20,740 nt of DNA, taken from JBBSEX01 sp038239345. GTDB taxonomy: Bacteria; Acidobacteriota; Terriglobia; Bryobacterales; Bryobacteraceae. Every line of letters begins with the position of its first letter. Position 1 is the stretch's first letter. The stretch covers positions 1 through 20,740 of the forward strand of contig JBBSEX010000049.1 of the NCBI GenBank assembly GCA_038239345.1. The letters are read 5' to 3'. The position numbers and the translations under genes were made by a program. Shown here one piece after another: positions 1 to 7,854 of this stretch. The notes beneath the pieces are model-generated. The model ran no database searches and was not told the DNA's origin. It saw nothing but the letters and a program-made list of their open reading frames with translations.

Positions 1-399
1 CCGCTAAAGCCAGCCGCCATCATCGGTTGGGAGAAACGTCGCGTGCACGGGGATGTAAGGAGCCATGTTTCACAGCCTGCGCAAGTTGACCACATCCGGT
101 GACTTTGCGCCTTGACCAACGAGCCGGGATTTCGCGCCTTCGAAATCACTCCGCAATTGCCGCAACCGGAGAAGCTGCTATGGAAACCGCGCCACTTTAT
201 AATTAATCACTTACAAGCGGAGAGGTGGTTGGAAACCATGCTTTTTGGGGAGCCACTACTGTTCTGCCCCAACTCCTATGGCCTGTTCTGTTGACAGTAG
301 CGCCCGTCGCCGCTCTCGCGCGTATCCGCCACATTCCCCAGGTTCTTGTACGTCGCGCGTTCTCTCCGGTTGGAAGAGAGGCTTCGCGGGGGCGCGCAG
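1..399. other. Left-edge stretch without a recognisable gene
   Basis: Only short ORFs (about 60 codons) lie here, on both strands, and none resembles a family I know. The frame starting at base 1 is open for 33 codons up to a stop at 100-102 and could be the tail of a gene entering from the left, but nothing else supports that. I see no tRNA, no convincing terminator and no transposon end. Confidence 0.3.
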
Positions 400-528
400 T
401 CAACCCCCAGGGTTGAGGTCGAACCCGACGTTTTTGGTTACGAACTCTCTGGTTTCTCCAGTTGACAGGAGGCGCTTGTTGACCGCCCCGTCCAGAGCGG
501 GGTCCCGGGCATCTTTAAAGAGCCCCAT
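400..528 (-). CDS. Possible 42-residue ORF, unknown function
   Basis: This minus-strand ORF starts with MGLFKDARDPALDG and ends in FDLNPGG. The same frame stays open upstream to a TAA at 622-624, giving residues such as AKIFWDAPARSAARFAGKL, so it may be the C-terminal piece of a larger, broken gene rather than a complete small one. Composition and codon use look more protein-like than the Arg/Ser-rich frames on the other strand. No clear ribosome binding site precedes the ATG. I do not recognise the family. Confidence 0.22.
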   Translation of the reverse strand: MGLFKDARDPALDGAVNKRLLSTGETREFVTKNVGFDLNPGG

Positions 529-670
529 CGCAGGACGTACCAATTTGCCCGCGAATCGCGCCGCCGAGCGCGCGGGCGCGTCCCAAAAGATCTTGGCTTG
601 ATTCGCGCCGGCGCTGCAACTTTAGAAACAGAAGGAAAAGTGTGAAACGCAGGTTCTCCATGTCTGAAAT

Positions 671-1031
671 GTGAGCGGACCCCAAGAGGAAGTGGCTTCG
701 ATCCTCCAGGGAGAGGTCGCGCTCACCGGCGCAATCGTGATTGGCGACAACCAAGAAGCGGCAGCACTCCCGGCAGCGGCGGCACGAGCGAACGAACCCG
801 TCATCACGCCGCCGGTCGTCGCGACGCCAGCGCCACCTGCACCAGTAGCTGTACCAGAGCGGAAACCCGGGCGCGCGCAAGCCAACGCGACGTCAGCGGC
901 GGCAGTGGTCGTCGCGCCTGCAGCGACAGGTATACCGGAGCGGCTCGTGCGCAACGGGCTCACGAAACCATCCGCTACTCCCGCATCGTTCCCCGAGGGC
1001 TCCCGGCGACACCGTCCCCCTGGACCGCTGG
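671..1031 (+). CDS. Possible Ala/Pro/Val-rich N-terminal part of the next gene, out of frame with it
   Basis: A GTG-initiated frame opens at 671 with MSGPQEEVASILQGEV and then becomes very rich in Ala, Pro and Val, like a flexible linker. It stays open to 1051 but runs into the next ORF in a different frame. The frame used downstream (position multiple of 3) already reads GDTVPLDRWVFGQYNK before its first GTG at 1032. That suggests one gene broken by a +1 shift somewhere around 940-1010. An ATG at 660 is followed after three codons by a stop. Whether this is a natural frameshift, a sequencing error or two separate genes cannot be decided here. Confidence 0.35.
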
Positions 1032-1766
1032 GTGTTCGGCCAGTACAATAAGCTGCTCCCTGCCAAGGTGAGCTGCCGCGCTCTCGCGCACCTGCTCGTG
1101 AAAGAGCCGCGCGGCGTCGTCCTCGACAGCGCCGTGCAGCTGATCGCTGAGGACGCACGAACGTTCGGACGGCTCCTACGCGAGTACGACAGCGAGCACA
1201 GCACGGACCGGGACACGGCACTCGCGGTCGCGTTCCCCAGCGGCGAGGAGGAAAAATCATTGACGCGGTACGCGAACCAGTTCGTGGCGAGCATCAACAA
1301 GTTCGGCCAGGTCAGCGGGCTCCTGGTCGACCTCAAGCTCATCAACTTCGTCAAGACCACAGACGTCCGACTCGTCCTCACCAGCATCGGCTGGCAGCTC
1401 GCGATCCTCCAGAACCCGGTCATCGACGGGTTCCCGCCCGGCACACCGAAGAAGTTCTCGGCCGAGGAAGCGAAGCTCTTGCTCGGTCACATCCGCAGCG
1501 CGGTGCCTGCTAAGGATTTCGCGTACCAGACCATCATCGACGGCATCAGGTACGGCGCGGTCTCGCCGGACCAGATGGACGCACAGCTCATGCAGTACGT
1601 CGCGACCGACCGACAGGAAACCCTGAGCAAGAGTTTCCTGGCATCACAACGCAGCGGCGCGGTCTCGCGCATGGTTGACCTCGGGCTCCTGCGGCGCTGC
1701 CGCGAGGGAGTGAAGGTCTCATACGAACTCACCAACCAAGGAGCCCAGTACCGTGACAGCAAGTAA
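1032..1766 (+). CDS. Hypothetical protein with winged-helix-like C-terminus
   Basis: The ORF is 244 codons from the GTG at 1032. That GTG has no ribosome binding site and lies inside protein-like sequence (TVPLDRWVFGQYNKLLPA), so the true start is probably upstream (see 671-1031). The protein is soluble, with no signal peptide or membrane segment. The C-terminal 40 residues, around SGAVSRMVDLGLLRRC and VKVSYELTNQGAQYRDSK, have the helix-then-beta-wing pattern common in winged-helix domains, where a phrase like 'DLGLL' precedes the wing. The middle region (KSLTRYANQFVASINKFGQ, LINFVKTT, LTSIGWQLA) looks like another small helical/winged unit. I do not recognise a named family. An IS6 remnant starts 19 bp after the stop. 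A DNA-binding role is inference only. Confidence 0.6.
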   Translation: MFGQYNKLLPAKVSCRALAHLLVKEPRGVVLDSAVQLIAEDARTFGRLLREYDSEHSTDRDTALAVAFPSGEEEKSLTRYANQFVASINKFGQVSGLLVDLKLINFVKTTDVRLVLTSIGWQLAILQNPVIDGFPPGTPKKFSAEEAKLLLGHIRSAVPAKDFAYQTIIDGIRYGAVSPDQMDAQLMQYVATDRQETLSKSFLASQRSGAVSRMVDLGLLRRCREGVKVSYELTNQGAQYRDSK

Positions 1767-1784
1767 AGGAAGCACGATCGTGAC

Positions 1785-1870
1785 ATGCGCCAATGCAAAT
1801 ACTTGAATAACGCAATCGAACAGGATCACCGGACGGTGAAGAAACGAGTCTGGCTAGCGAAAGGATATGG
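1785..1870 (+). pseudogene. IS6-family transposase C-terminal remnant
   Basis: The residues MRQCKYLNNAIEQDHRTVKK followed by RVWLAKGYGS match the conserved block around the last catalytic Glu of IS6/IS26-type DDE transposases (typically KYLNN-IEQDHR-IK). The Glu of EQDHR is present. The rest of the catalytic domain is absent upstream, where the preceding gene ends at 1766. The match is lost after about 1870, so only ~29 codons survive. It is a fossil of an insertion sequence, not an active element. I could not find matching terminal inverted repeats nearby. Confidence 0.75.
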
Positions 1871-2027
1871 CTCCAGTCCGAACCGGAGGTTCTTTGACTA
1901 CGCAGGGCCGACGGGCCACTCGCGATTTATCGCAGTCCGCCGTGTTGCTTTCCCCAGGTCGGGACGGAGTCAGCGCCCTGTTAAACTTTTTTCGAAGCTC
2001 AATAGCCCGGCCCACCGATACCCCTAT
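1871..2027. other. Decayed sequence downstream of the IS6 remnant
   Basis: No gene is supported. A long plus-strand frame crosses this stretch and runs on to 2574, but over 2030-2574 its Ser/Arg/Pro-rich content is that of an antisense shadow of the minus-strand genes. Confidence 0.4.
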
Positions 2028-2384
2028 CTACGCTTCGAGCGAAACCTCACGGCATCGCCCGCAAGACTCAGGGCCAAGATGGAGTCGCTTTCTCCTTTCT
2101 TGTAGGGCTCTTTCATCCCCTACAACATGCCGGTTTATGCCGGCGCACCCCGACAAAAGTCGTGTGTCTCCGTCAACAATGCGACCATGCCGACGCACGG
2201 TAGCGTCCATCTTCTGGGAGGCCTGTGCAAGCACGGTGTCCTTGATCGTTCGAAATGCACGTTCGAGCGCCGTCCCCAGCGGGCTGCGCTGGAGGCGTTT
2301 CGCTATCTCTCGTGTGACAAGCTCTTCGGCGGGACTGTCAAAGAGGGTTCTGCAGCGCTTACTCAGCCTTCTCCGTAGCTCCAA
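2028..2384 (-). CDS. Small hypothetical ORF overlapping the end of the membrane-protein gene
   Basis: The frame runs on the minus strand directly out of the 3' end of the 1457-residue gene and overlaps its stop (2359). A TTG at 2384 preceded by a GGCGGGG-like stretch would give 118 residues and a 26-nt overlap. The start is uncertain, and the frame is open to 2429. The sequence (SPAEELVTREIAKRLQRS, TALERAFRTIKDTVLAQASQ) is charged and mostly helical, with no Cys/His clusters except near the end (CGRC). Opposite-strand frames over it look like shadows, which supports coding on this strand. I do not recognise it. The overlap suggests co-transcription with the large gene. Confidence 0.4.
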   Translation of the reverse strand: MELRRRLSKRCRTLFDSPAEELVTREIAKRLQRSPLGTALERAFRTIKDTVLAQASQKMDATVRRHGRIVDGDTRLLSGCAGINRHVVGDERALQERRKRLHLGPESCGRCREVSLEA

Positions 2385-5300
2385 CTGCCCCGCCGCGATA
2401 AGTATTCCACAATTTGCTGAGTGTGCCAAGTGCGCCCAAAGCGGTAGTCACATACGCTGCGGACGATTGCCACAGTTCGTTTTGAGTGGTAAGCAAAAAG
2501 GCCCCTACCAGAAGCATTGTCGTGAAGAAGGCGCCGTGCACCTTTCCCCAACCACTACGCCGAGAGTCGTCTAGCCACTGCCGCTCCAAATCCGCCGAAG
2601 TGTGGGACCGGAGGAAGCGCCGAAAGCTTTCGTTCATTATTCGGAACTGCGGGTCGGCCGTAATAAAACCTCTGCGCACCAGCTGCCGAATGGCCCTTAG
2701 GTTGGTCGGATTGAGCAGCCCATCCTCAGCAAGTTGCGCCAGCACAAATTTCTGGTCGCTTGAACATTCTTTCCAGACCAGGCGGTAATACGCGTCGGCA
2801 CGCTCCAGGATTTCCGAGGCTACGGTCTCTTCCGAGTGGCTGTCTTCCGTTTTTATATCCTTGGCGAGTTGCGCGCCTATGGGCCACAGAGCCGGCATCG
2901 GGCCACATTCTTTCCAAATAAGGTCTCTTCCAGGGCACTCGTACTGCTTCAGCCAGAAAAGAGGCTCTTCGCGGAGATCGACCACTTCGAGCAGCGGAAA
3001 CATGCGACGATAGTCCACCGACGATACGGGCACCGACATCACCACCGCGAGTTGGGTGTGCTCTCTTTGCAGGAGCCGGTTCATCAGAAGGAACTTCTGA
3101 TTGTCAATTTCAGCATCATTCGAACTGTACTCGAAGTGAACAATTTCAATTACGGTGTTCAATGGCACCGTATCGAGGTCCAAACACTCTGCCCATTTTG
3201 GGCCGGTCGCCACTTCTTTCAAGTCCATGGTCCATTTCTGCGCATCCAAGTGCCAGTGTGAAATTGGTGGCACTAGAATCGCGACATTTCGGCCTTCGCG
3301 AATGCACTCAACCGCTTGTCGAGCGCCCGTAATCTGGAGAGGCACGACATTGACTAAAAAGATTTTCCGGATGACTGCCCAGACGACCAAGCCTATGGCC
3401 AGGATCACGCCAGCCCCGACCGCTGCCCCAGTTAGAGTATCGAGCCATGACGAGGCAGGAGTGTTCGATCTAATTACCAGATCGGCCTCCCCGTCAATGG
3501 TCCCAGGCTCCAGCAAGCTGACACCGTGCCACCGAAGAGTCATGGCGGAGCCGGCGTTTATCCACGTCCAGTCCGGGAAATCGCTACCGGGTTTCGGGTT
3601 GAAACGATCCGGTATGACGCCTAACATCTCCGCAGCTTCCTTGTTGTAGTCATGGTGCAGCGCATAAACCAACGTTTGCAACCAACTCTTGTAAAGTTCT
3701 CCCCCTTGCTGTATATCGGGTTTAACGGGATGAAGCTCAACCGGAAGCTTACCGGCGCAAGGAAACAGCGGATCCAGCACGATCCTGCTCCATATTGGTT
3801 TATGTTCATTCTCACCAATGCAGGGCCTTTTCCCAACAGGTAACAGGATCTGCCCAGGCTCTAGTTGCTGCTTCAATTGCGCCTGCAATTCATCCTTCAA
3901 CTCACCCTCCAATTCGTCACACATGGCCAGGCTTAGTTCATCCTTGGCACATCGCTCTCTGGTGGAGATCAATCGTTGGCCCAAAGCAGACGCCAGATGC
4001 AGTTGGGCCTGTTTCACGCCTAATCGCCGTTCCACGTTCAAACTGACGCGGAAGAGCGCCATGGGGGTCAACACTCCGAGCAGCAGCAACAATAGAACAA
4101 CGCTTAGAACGTAGCACTTCCTCCAAGCGTACGAATCAGTCTCAGCACGGATGGCGCTCTGTCCCAAACCCTCCCCCGGATGGAGGGATCGCTTCAACAT
4201 CGTGCTGAGAAGGTGTCGCGGCTGAACGAGCAGCGGCAGCGCCCCAATTATGCCGATGCCCAATAAATATTTGAATATCTGGGAATGGACCCCTGGCCAA
4301 CTCATTGCGGGCACGAAACAGATGGCGCCCAATAACATTACGACCACTGCGCTGGTCTGAAGCCGCCTCCCACTCCGCCCAGGTCTCTTGGCGATGGGCG
4401 CATATGTGCGAAAGCACCACACGGTCAGTAACAAGGCGGCGTATGGGACCGTGATGCAGGCGAGCACGTTTTGCTCGCTTGAGCCAGTGAAACCCAGAAA
4501 CAGCAGCACAATTATGAGTGACGCGTAGATAGCATTCTGACAAACGTAAGTGCGCACGCGGGCCGGATGGGGCCACAGCCACTCGGGTGCAAAGCGGGGC
4601 TGGCGAATAGCGCACCACACGGCAAGCACTATGACGGGTGGCGTTAGAATCATTAGCAATAACGTGGTCGCCATTGTCATGCCTTGCAGGTTGAGAGTTC
4701 GAACGGGCGTCAGGTCCCTGTAGACGATAATGGACCATGGTGACTGAGATACACCGGCAACAGGTAGTACCCGCGCTTGGTAATCCTTTCCCAGATACCT
4801 GAGGGTCAGCGAACGCTTGGTGGAATGGCCGAACGACGCTGCATAGAGCTGCCGGCTCCAATCGCTCTCCTGCAGAAAATTTTCGTGCAGGTTTCTGGTT
4901 TTGTCTGAATGGAACAAGACAGAACCCGTCTGGTCCAGAAGCGCGAACCCATAACCCAAAGGCAGTATGGGATCTATGAGGGAAAAGGGCTGGGCGGTCA
5001 GAAAGGCGGACCCACCTCTGACATCCTTTCTGATCTGTTTTCTCTCGCGCTCCACGGTGAGCAATTTTGGAATGCAGTCCTCGGTAGTGATAGTCAGGGC
5101 TGCGAGGTATTCGAGCTTGTTCGGCGGCACAAGCGAATCGAAATGAAACGGTGGCCCCTTGCCCTCGAGGTAAATTGATTTAGCATGCGAGTAGATACGT
5201 AAGGGAGACACATCGATCATCGGCGTGAGATAGCCGCTCGTGCCCCATTTGACGATCTGGTGTCCATCGTCATCCGTCCAGAATACGTTATTTAAATAAG

Positions 5301-6732
5301 GGTAGTGAGTCGCTGGGGGAGTTATCTTTTTGCCCCTCGGTATCGGGAGATCAGGAGGAGGCGTAGTCCTGATGACTTCGCGATCTTCCGCAGCTCTGAG
5401 ATCTCCCACAAGGCTCGGAGCGTTACACCATTCCTTCAACTGGTCACGCATGTCCTGGAGTTCGGTATGAATATCACTGGAGAGCTTGTCTCCGAGCTTT
5501 TCTAATTGCTGTTCCGTGTCATCATTCAGTGGAAAGCCCACAGCTTCAAGCCCTGAAAGCGTAAACACGCTGGTCAGCAGAACGAGAAAGATCGCCAGGA
5601 TACCGAGTTCCCGAAGCCGCAAACGCTCCCGCTGGTTCATGAAGAGAATCTTCAGAAGCGGACCGCTCATGCAAACGGCAAGAAACAACGCGGTGAACGC
5701 GATGATGGATGTGGATGAAATGGACAAGGCCTCCCATTGGAGAGCTTTGGTGGACCTGAGCCCGCAGAGTACCCATTCCCGCGCCGGTTCCTTCTGATCC
5801 GGTTCATCACTGAAGACGTCAACCAGGACCGGCTGCAGGAAAAGCTTGTAACGGGTACCGGCGAGTGTGACATCGGTCAAGTGCTTGGACTTGGTGCGCC
5901 AGGTCTGATCGGCGTTCTGATTGACGCCGGTCGGGACACCGCCGGTGGCGCCATCGGGGCGGTTCTCAGCGTGCGCCTCCCCGGCGCTGCCTGTCGGCTT
6001 GGTCTCAGCACCGTCCGACTGGGCTTGGAGCAGACCCGTGAGGGTTGTGAACTGCGGACCGGCTCTATTGCTCTGATAGCAGATGATTCCGCTTTCCGAA
6101 ACCAGGAGAATGTCGTCGAAAGGAAGTGAGGCCGCCAGAGGGTTCAGCATGCCATCCAGTTCCAGCGAACCGATGTAATCTTTCTTGGCACCCTCATGTC
6201 GTTGAGCGGCTAAAACCAGCTCCCAGCGGCCGTTGCGGCGCCGCACATCGAATCTTGAGTAGGGCTTGGGCGGCTTCGCTCGAACTTCGATAGGGCTCTC
6301 CGTTAATTCAAAACTGGGCGCCAGGTACTTCAGATAGTCCTTCCGCGTTTCCCGCTCTTTATCGCCTCCTTTCAGCTTTACGTCCTCAGACCGGAGTACC
6401 AGAAACTTCTCTAGATCTTCTCTCTTCCGGTGAGTGTGTCTTCTGTCGGTTTCGGCCAGGTCGGCAGCGAGTTCCAGAATGCTGCCGTGAACCGAGACCA
6501 TTGTCTGGATCTGATCCCCGAGCACGGCAAGCGATCGGAAATTCCGGTTTGCCAGATATTCGCGCTGTGAGGCAACGTAGACGAAATAATAGACGCCGAA
6601 GGCCGATGCCAAAACTAACGCGGTAATCGCTGGAATCAGCCAGGATTTCGCAGGTTTTGCACCGTTCGTAACCTTTTTCGCAAATATTGTTCGGACCGGC
6701 GCAGGGACAATCGCGGGCGAATCATCGGCCAT
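2359..6732 (-). CDS. Giant polytopic membrane protein with Cache-like sensor regions and STAND-like cytoplasmic module
   Basis: The gene encodes 1457 residues. The ATG at 6732 is preceded by GGGGGAG about seven bases upstream, so the start is good. Predicted membrane segments lie near residues 31-53, 337-364, 376-393, 686-708, 732-747, 757-773, 794-811, 818-835, 873-893 and 1099-1121, with a hydrophobic pair near 1399-1437. Three large loops between them (about 54-336, 394-685 and 894-1098) are probably extracytoplasmic. The first two show Cache-like features (DILLVSESGIICYQ; GYGFALLDQTGSVLFHSD). The cytoplasmic part from 1122 has an NTPase-like core: VAILVPP, a Walker-B-like VIEIVHFEY, and LAVVMSVPVSSVD as a sensor-like strand. 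It ends with a winged-helix-like block (LAQLAEDGLLNPTN, RGFITADPQFRIMNESFRRF). No GxxxxGK[ST] loop is visible. I recall similar uncharacterised proteins but cannot name a family. A membrane signalling role is inference. Confidence 0.85.
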   Translation of the reverse strand: MADDSPAIVPAPVRTIFAKKVTNGAKPAKSWLIPAITALVLASAFGVYYFVYVASQREYLANRNFRSLAVLGDQIQTMVSVHGSILELAADLAETDRRHTHRKREDLEKFLVLRSEDVKLKGGDKERETRKDYLKYLAPSFELTESPIEVRAKPPKPYSRFDVRRRNGRWELVLAAQRHEGAKKDYIGSLELDGMLNPLAASLPFDDILLVSESGIICYQSNRAGPQFTTLTGLLQAQSDGAETKPTGSAGEAHAENRPDGATGGVPTGVNQNADQTWRTKSKHLTDVTLAGTRYKLFLQPVLVDVFSDEPDQKEPAREWVLCGLRSTKALQWEALSISSTSIIAFTALFLAVCMSGPLLKILFMNQRERLRLRELGILAIFLVLLTSVFTLSGLEAVGFPLNDDTEQQLEKLGDKLSSDIHTELQDMRDQLKEWCNAPSLVGDLRAAEDREVIRTTPPPDLPIPRGKKITPPATHYPYLNNVFWTDDDGHQIVKWGTSGYLTPMIDVSPLRIYSHAKSIYLEGKGPPFHFDSLVPPNKLEYLAALTITTEDCIPKLLTVERERKQIRKDVRGGSAFLTAQPFSLIDPILPLGYGFALLDQTGSVLFHSDKTRNLHENFLQESDWSRQLYAASFGHSTKRSLTLRYLGKDYQARVLPVAGVSQSPWSIIVYRDLTPVRTLNLQGMTMATTLLLMILTPPVIVLAVWCAIRQPRFAPEWLWPHPARVRTYVCQNAIYASLIIVLLFLGFTGSSEQNVLACITVPYAALLLTVWCFRTYAPIAKRPGRSGRRLQTSAVVVMLLGAICFVPAMSWPGVHSQIFKYLLGIGIIGALPLLVQPRHLLSTMLKRSLHPGEGLGQSAIRAETDSYAWRKCYVLSVVLLLLLLGVLTPMALFRVSLNVERRLGVKQAQLHLASALGQRLISTRERCAKDELSLAMCDELEGELKDELQAQLKQQLEPGQILLPVGKRPCIGENEHKPIWSRIVLDPLFPCAGKLPVELHPVKPDIQQGGELYKSWLQTLVYALHHDYNKEAAEMLGVIPDRFNPKPGSDFPDWTWINAGSAMTLRWHGVSLLEPGTIDGEADLVIRSNTPASSWLDTLTGAAVGAGVILAIGLVVWAVIRKIFLVNVVPLQITGARQAVECIREGRNVAILVPPISHWHLDAQKWTMDLKEVATGPKWAECLDLDTVPLNTVIEIVHFEYSSNDAEIDNQKFLLMNRLLQREHTQLAVVMSVPVSSVDYRRMFPLLEVVDLREEPLFWLKQYECPGRDLIWKECGPMPALWPIGAQLAKDIKTEDSHSEETVASEILERADAYYRLVWKECSSDQKFVLAQLAEDGLLNPTNLRAIRQLVRRGFITADPQFRIMNESFRRFLRSHTSADLERQWLDDSRRSGWGKVHGAFFTTMLLVGAFLLTTQNELWQSSAAYVTTALGALGTLSKLWNTYRGGAVGATEKAE

Positions 6733-7076
6733 ATGTGCTCCCCCTCGCTACAAGTGATTGTAAATTCAGATTCGTTTCAGGTAATTCTTGCACATTATCT
6801 TCGCAACGATGCGCCCGCGCAGCTCCAGCTGCGAGCGATTTGTGTAGGGATAGAAGAAGGGCCGAACTCGCCCGACTGCGCGGGCACGTTTCCAGCAAAT
6901 CACGGGTGTGAAAGGAAATGCAACCTTTTGAAACCTTTTCGCAATTGAGTAAAGTTGCTACCCTAGTCGTAAGCACCTCATTCGATGATACTTGCTTGTG
7001 ATCGTCGACTTTCGATGAGCCATGTGTGGTTACATTCTGCTAAGTGACGCGGGAAACAGCTTTCGGGTGCCCCCGA
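6733..7076. other. Upstream region of the membrane-protein gene
   Basis: No gene is supported. Two small features stand out. One is a palindrome with 7-bp arms around CC (CGCAGCT/AGCTGCG, 6818-6833). The other is a direct repeat AACCTTTT at 6922-6929 and 6932-6939, spaced one helical turn (10 bp). Both lie upstream of the minus-strand gene and could be protein-binding sites. I did not find a convincing -35/-10 pair. Confidence 0.4.
6922..6939. repeat. 10-bp-phased direct repeat AACCTTTT
   Basis: Two exact copies of AACCTTTT are separated by two bases, giving a 10-bp period. They sit about 190 bp upstream of the membrane-protein start codon. Same-face direct repeats like this often bind a regulator, but no partner is identified. 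Confidence 0.4.
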
Positions 7077-7140
7077 CCACGATTTCCGTTAGGAAGAGCC
7101 GGAAGCATCCACGATTTCCGTTAGGAAGAGCCGGAAGCAT
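7077..7140. repeat. Perfect 32-bp tandem duplication
   Basis: Bases 7077-7108 and 7109-7140 are identical, beginning CCACGATTTCC and ending CCGGAAGCAT. The right copy contains the last codons and the stop of the helix-turn-helix pseudogene (DASGSS-stop, minus strand). The left copy lies just past that stop, so the duplication arose at the gene end. Confidence 0.9.
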
Positions 7141-7583
7141 CACACCGTGCTTCTGCGGCTCTCCATGATTCCCGTTCTGCGACGGCTCCAGCGTTAAACC
7201 GGATGCCTTGCTTCTGCAGGTCTTCAACCAGCCAATCCGGCAGGGTCGCTTTCAGCTGCTGAGCCGTCTTTGGCGTCCTCCCCTCAAGAGCGTCTATCCG
7301 CAATCGAAGTCGACGTCCAGATCTCATTAATGGCTCAACCTGAGCGCGAGCGTCTTGTTTGGGGTGTGAGTGGGTGCAGTAGGCGTCATATATTTTCTTC
7401 TGCCCTTGTTCCAAACCTTTGCAGGCGCACCTCCAGGTCCTCCAGCTCAAATGCATTCGCAGCATGGTCCAGAACGCAAGTATCTGAAATGCCCAGTGCC
7501 GCAGCCGCTTTCTCGATACTTCCGTGCTCCAGGAGCGCAAGAATGATCTCGTCTGTCTTGGAGCCCCGGCCCCCACTCTTCAT
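7121..7583 (-). pseudogene. Helix-turn-helix protein, frameshifted and internally deleted
   Basis: The start at 7583 (MKSGGRGSKTDEIILALLEH) has an AGGGA about six bases upstream. A helix-turn-helix follows (GSIEKAAAALGISDT), of the kind in phage-derived small DNA-binding proteins. In proteins of this type that I remember, that helix is followed by ~50 residues before a segment like VLNHA-KAIEIEDIEARV. Here CVLDHAANAFELEDLEVRLQ follows at once, so an in-frame deletion is likely. The frame then breaks at the AAA run at 7413-7415. Removing one base restores RLEQGQKKIYDAYC, and the frame continues to the stop at 7121-7123. The family memory is approximate. The frameshift is directly visible. Confidence 0.65.
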
Positions 7584-7612
7584 CGCGGTCCCTTCGGCTG
7601 GATGGGCTTGCG

Positions 7613-7690
7613 CAGAATTCGCTTGCATGTGTTCGGCTTCCGAGTGATGAATGTCAGCACGCGGTAAACACCGCGCAAGGAGAAACCTGA
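7613..7690 (+). repeat. Diverged copy of the 5' leader found upstream of the DUF3489 gene
   Basis: This stretch aligns with 7826-7904. Shared blocks in the same order are CTTGC-TGT-TTC, then GAGTGATGAATGT, a CAC-GC block, and CAAGGAGAAA or CAAAGGAGAAA as ribosome binding site. This copy also contains a hairpin CGCGGT-AAAC-ACCGCG (7660-7675). The pattern suggests a duplicated promoter or untranslated leader. The second copy feeds the DUF3489 start codon and this one feeds the small ORF at 7693. Confidence 0.6.
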
Positions 7691-7692
7691 AA

Positions 7693-7854
7693 ATGGCGAT
7701 TTTTGGGGGAGCGGCTGTGACAACTCTGCCGAAACCACCTTCGTTTTGTCGGGTCTATAAAAAGCGACTGAGGCCGCCATTTGCTCTGCGAATCCCAGGC
7801 GATCGGCCTCGCCATAATTCCGCAGCATTGACTTGCTTGTTCCTTGGAACCTGA
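7693..7854 (+). CDS. Possible 53-residue ORF behind the duplicated leader
   Basis: An ATG at 7693 follows AAGGAG (7677-7682) with a 10-base gap, inside a leader that resembles the one of the DUF3489 gene. The product starts MAIFGGAAVTTLPKPP and is basic, Pro-rich and of no family I know. The 3' part of the ORF runs into the second leader copy, so it may be a truncated remnant of a duplicated gene. A minus-strand frame also covers it (7580-7828) and I judged that less likely. Confidence 0.3.
   Translation: MAIFGGAAVTTLPKPPSFCRVYKKRLRPPFALRIPGDRPRHNSAALTCLFLGT

Noticed and set aside
622..1260. 212-codon minus-strand ORF opposite the winged-helix gene
   Set aside because: Extremely Arg/Ala/Cys-rich, typical of an antisense frame of GC-rich coding sequence.
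1867..2574. 235-codon plus-strand ORF
   Set aside because: Ser/Arg/Pro-rich shadow of the minus-strand genes. It crosses unrelated features.
4142..4861. 239-codon minus-strand ORF inside the membrane-protein gene
   Set aside because: Lies wholly within the real gene in another frame and has low-quality composition.
5737..6129. 130-codon plus-strand ORF opposite the membrane-protein gene
   Set aside because: Antisense shadow with no ribosome binding site or domain.
6818..6833. Palindrome CGCAGCT-CC-AGCTGCG as a terminator
   Set aside because: No T-run on either side. Kept only as a possible binding site in the description of the upstream region.
7580..7828. 82-codon minus-strand ORF ending in an ATGA overlap with the helix-turn-helix pseudogene
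   Set aside because: Much of it is antisense to the duplicated leader, so the open frame is probably accidental.
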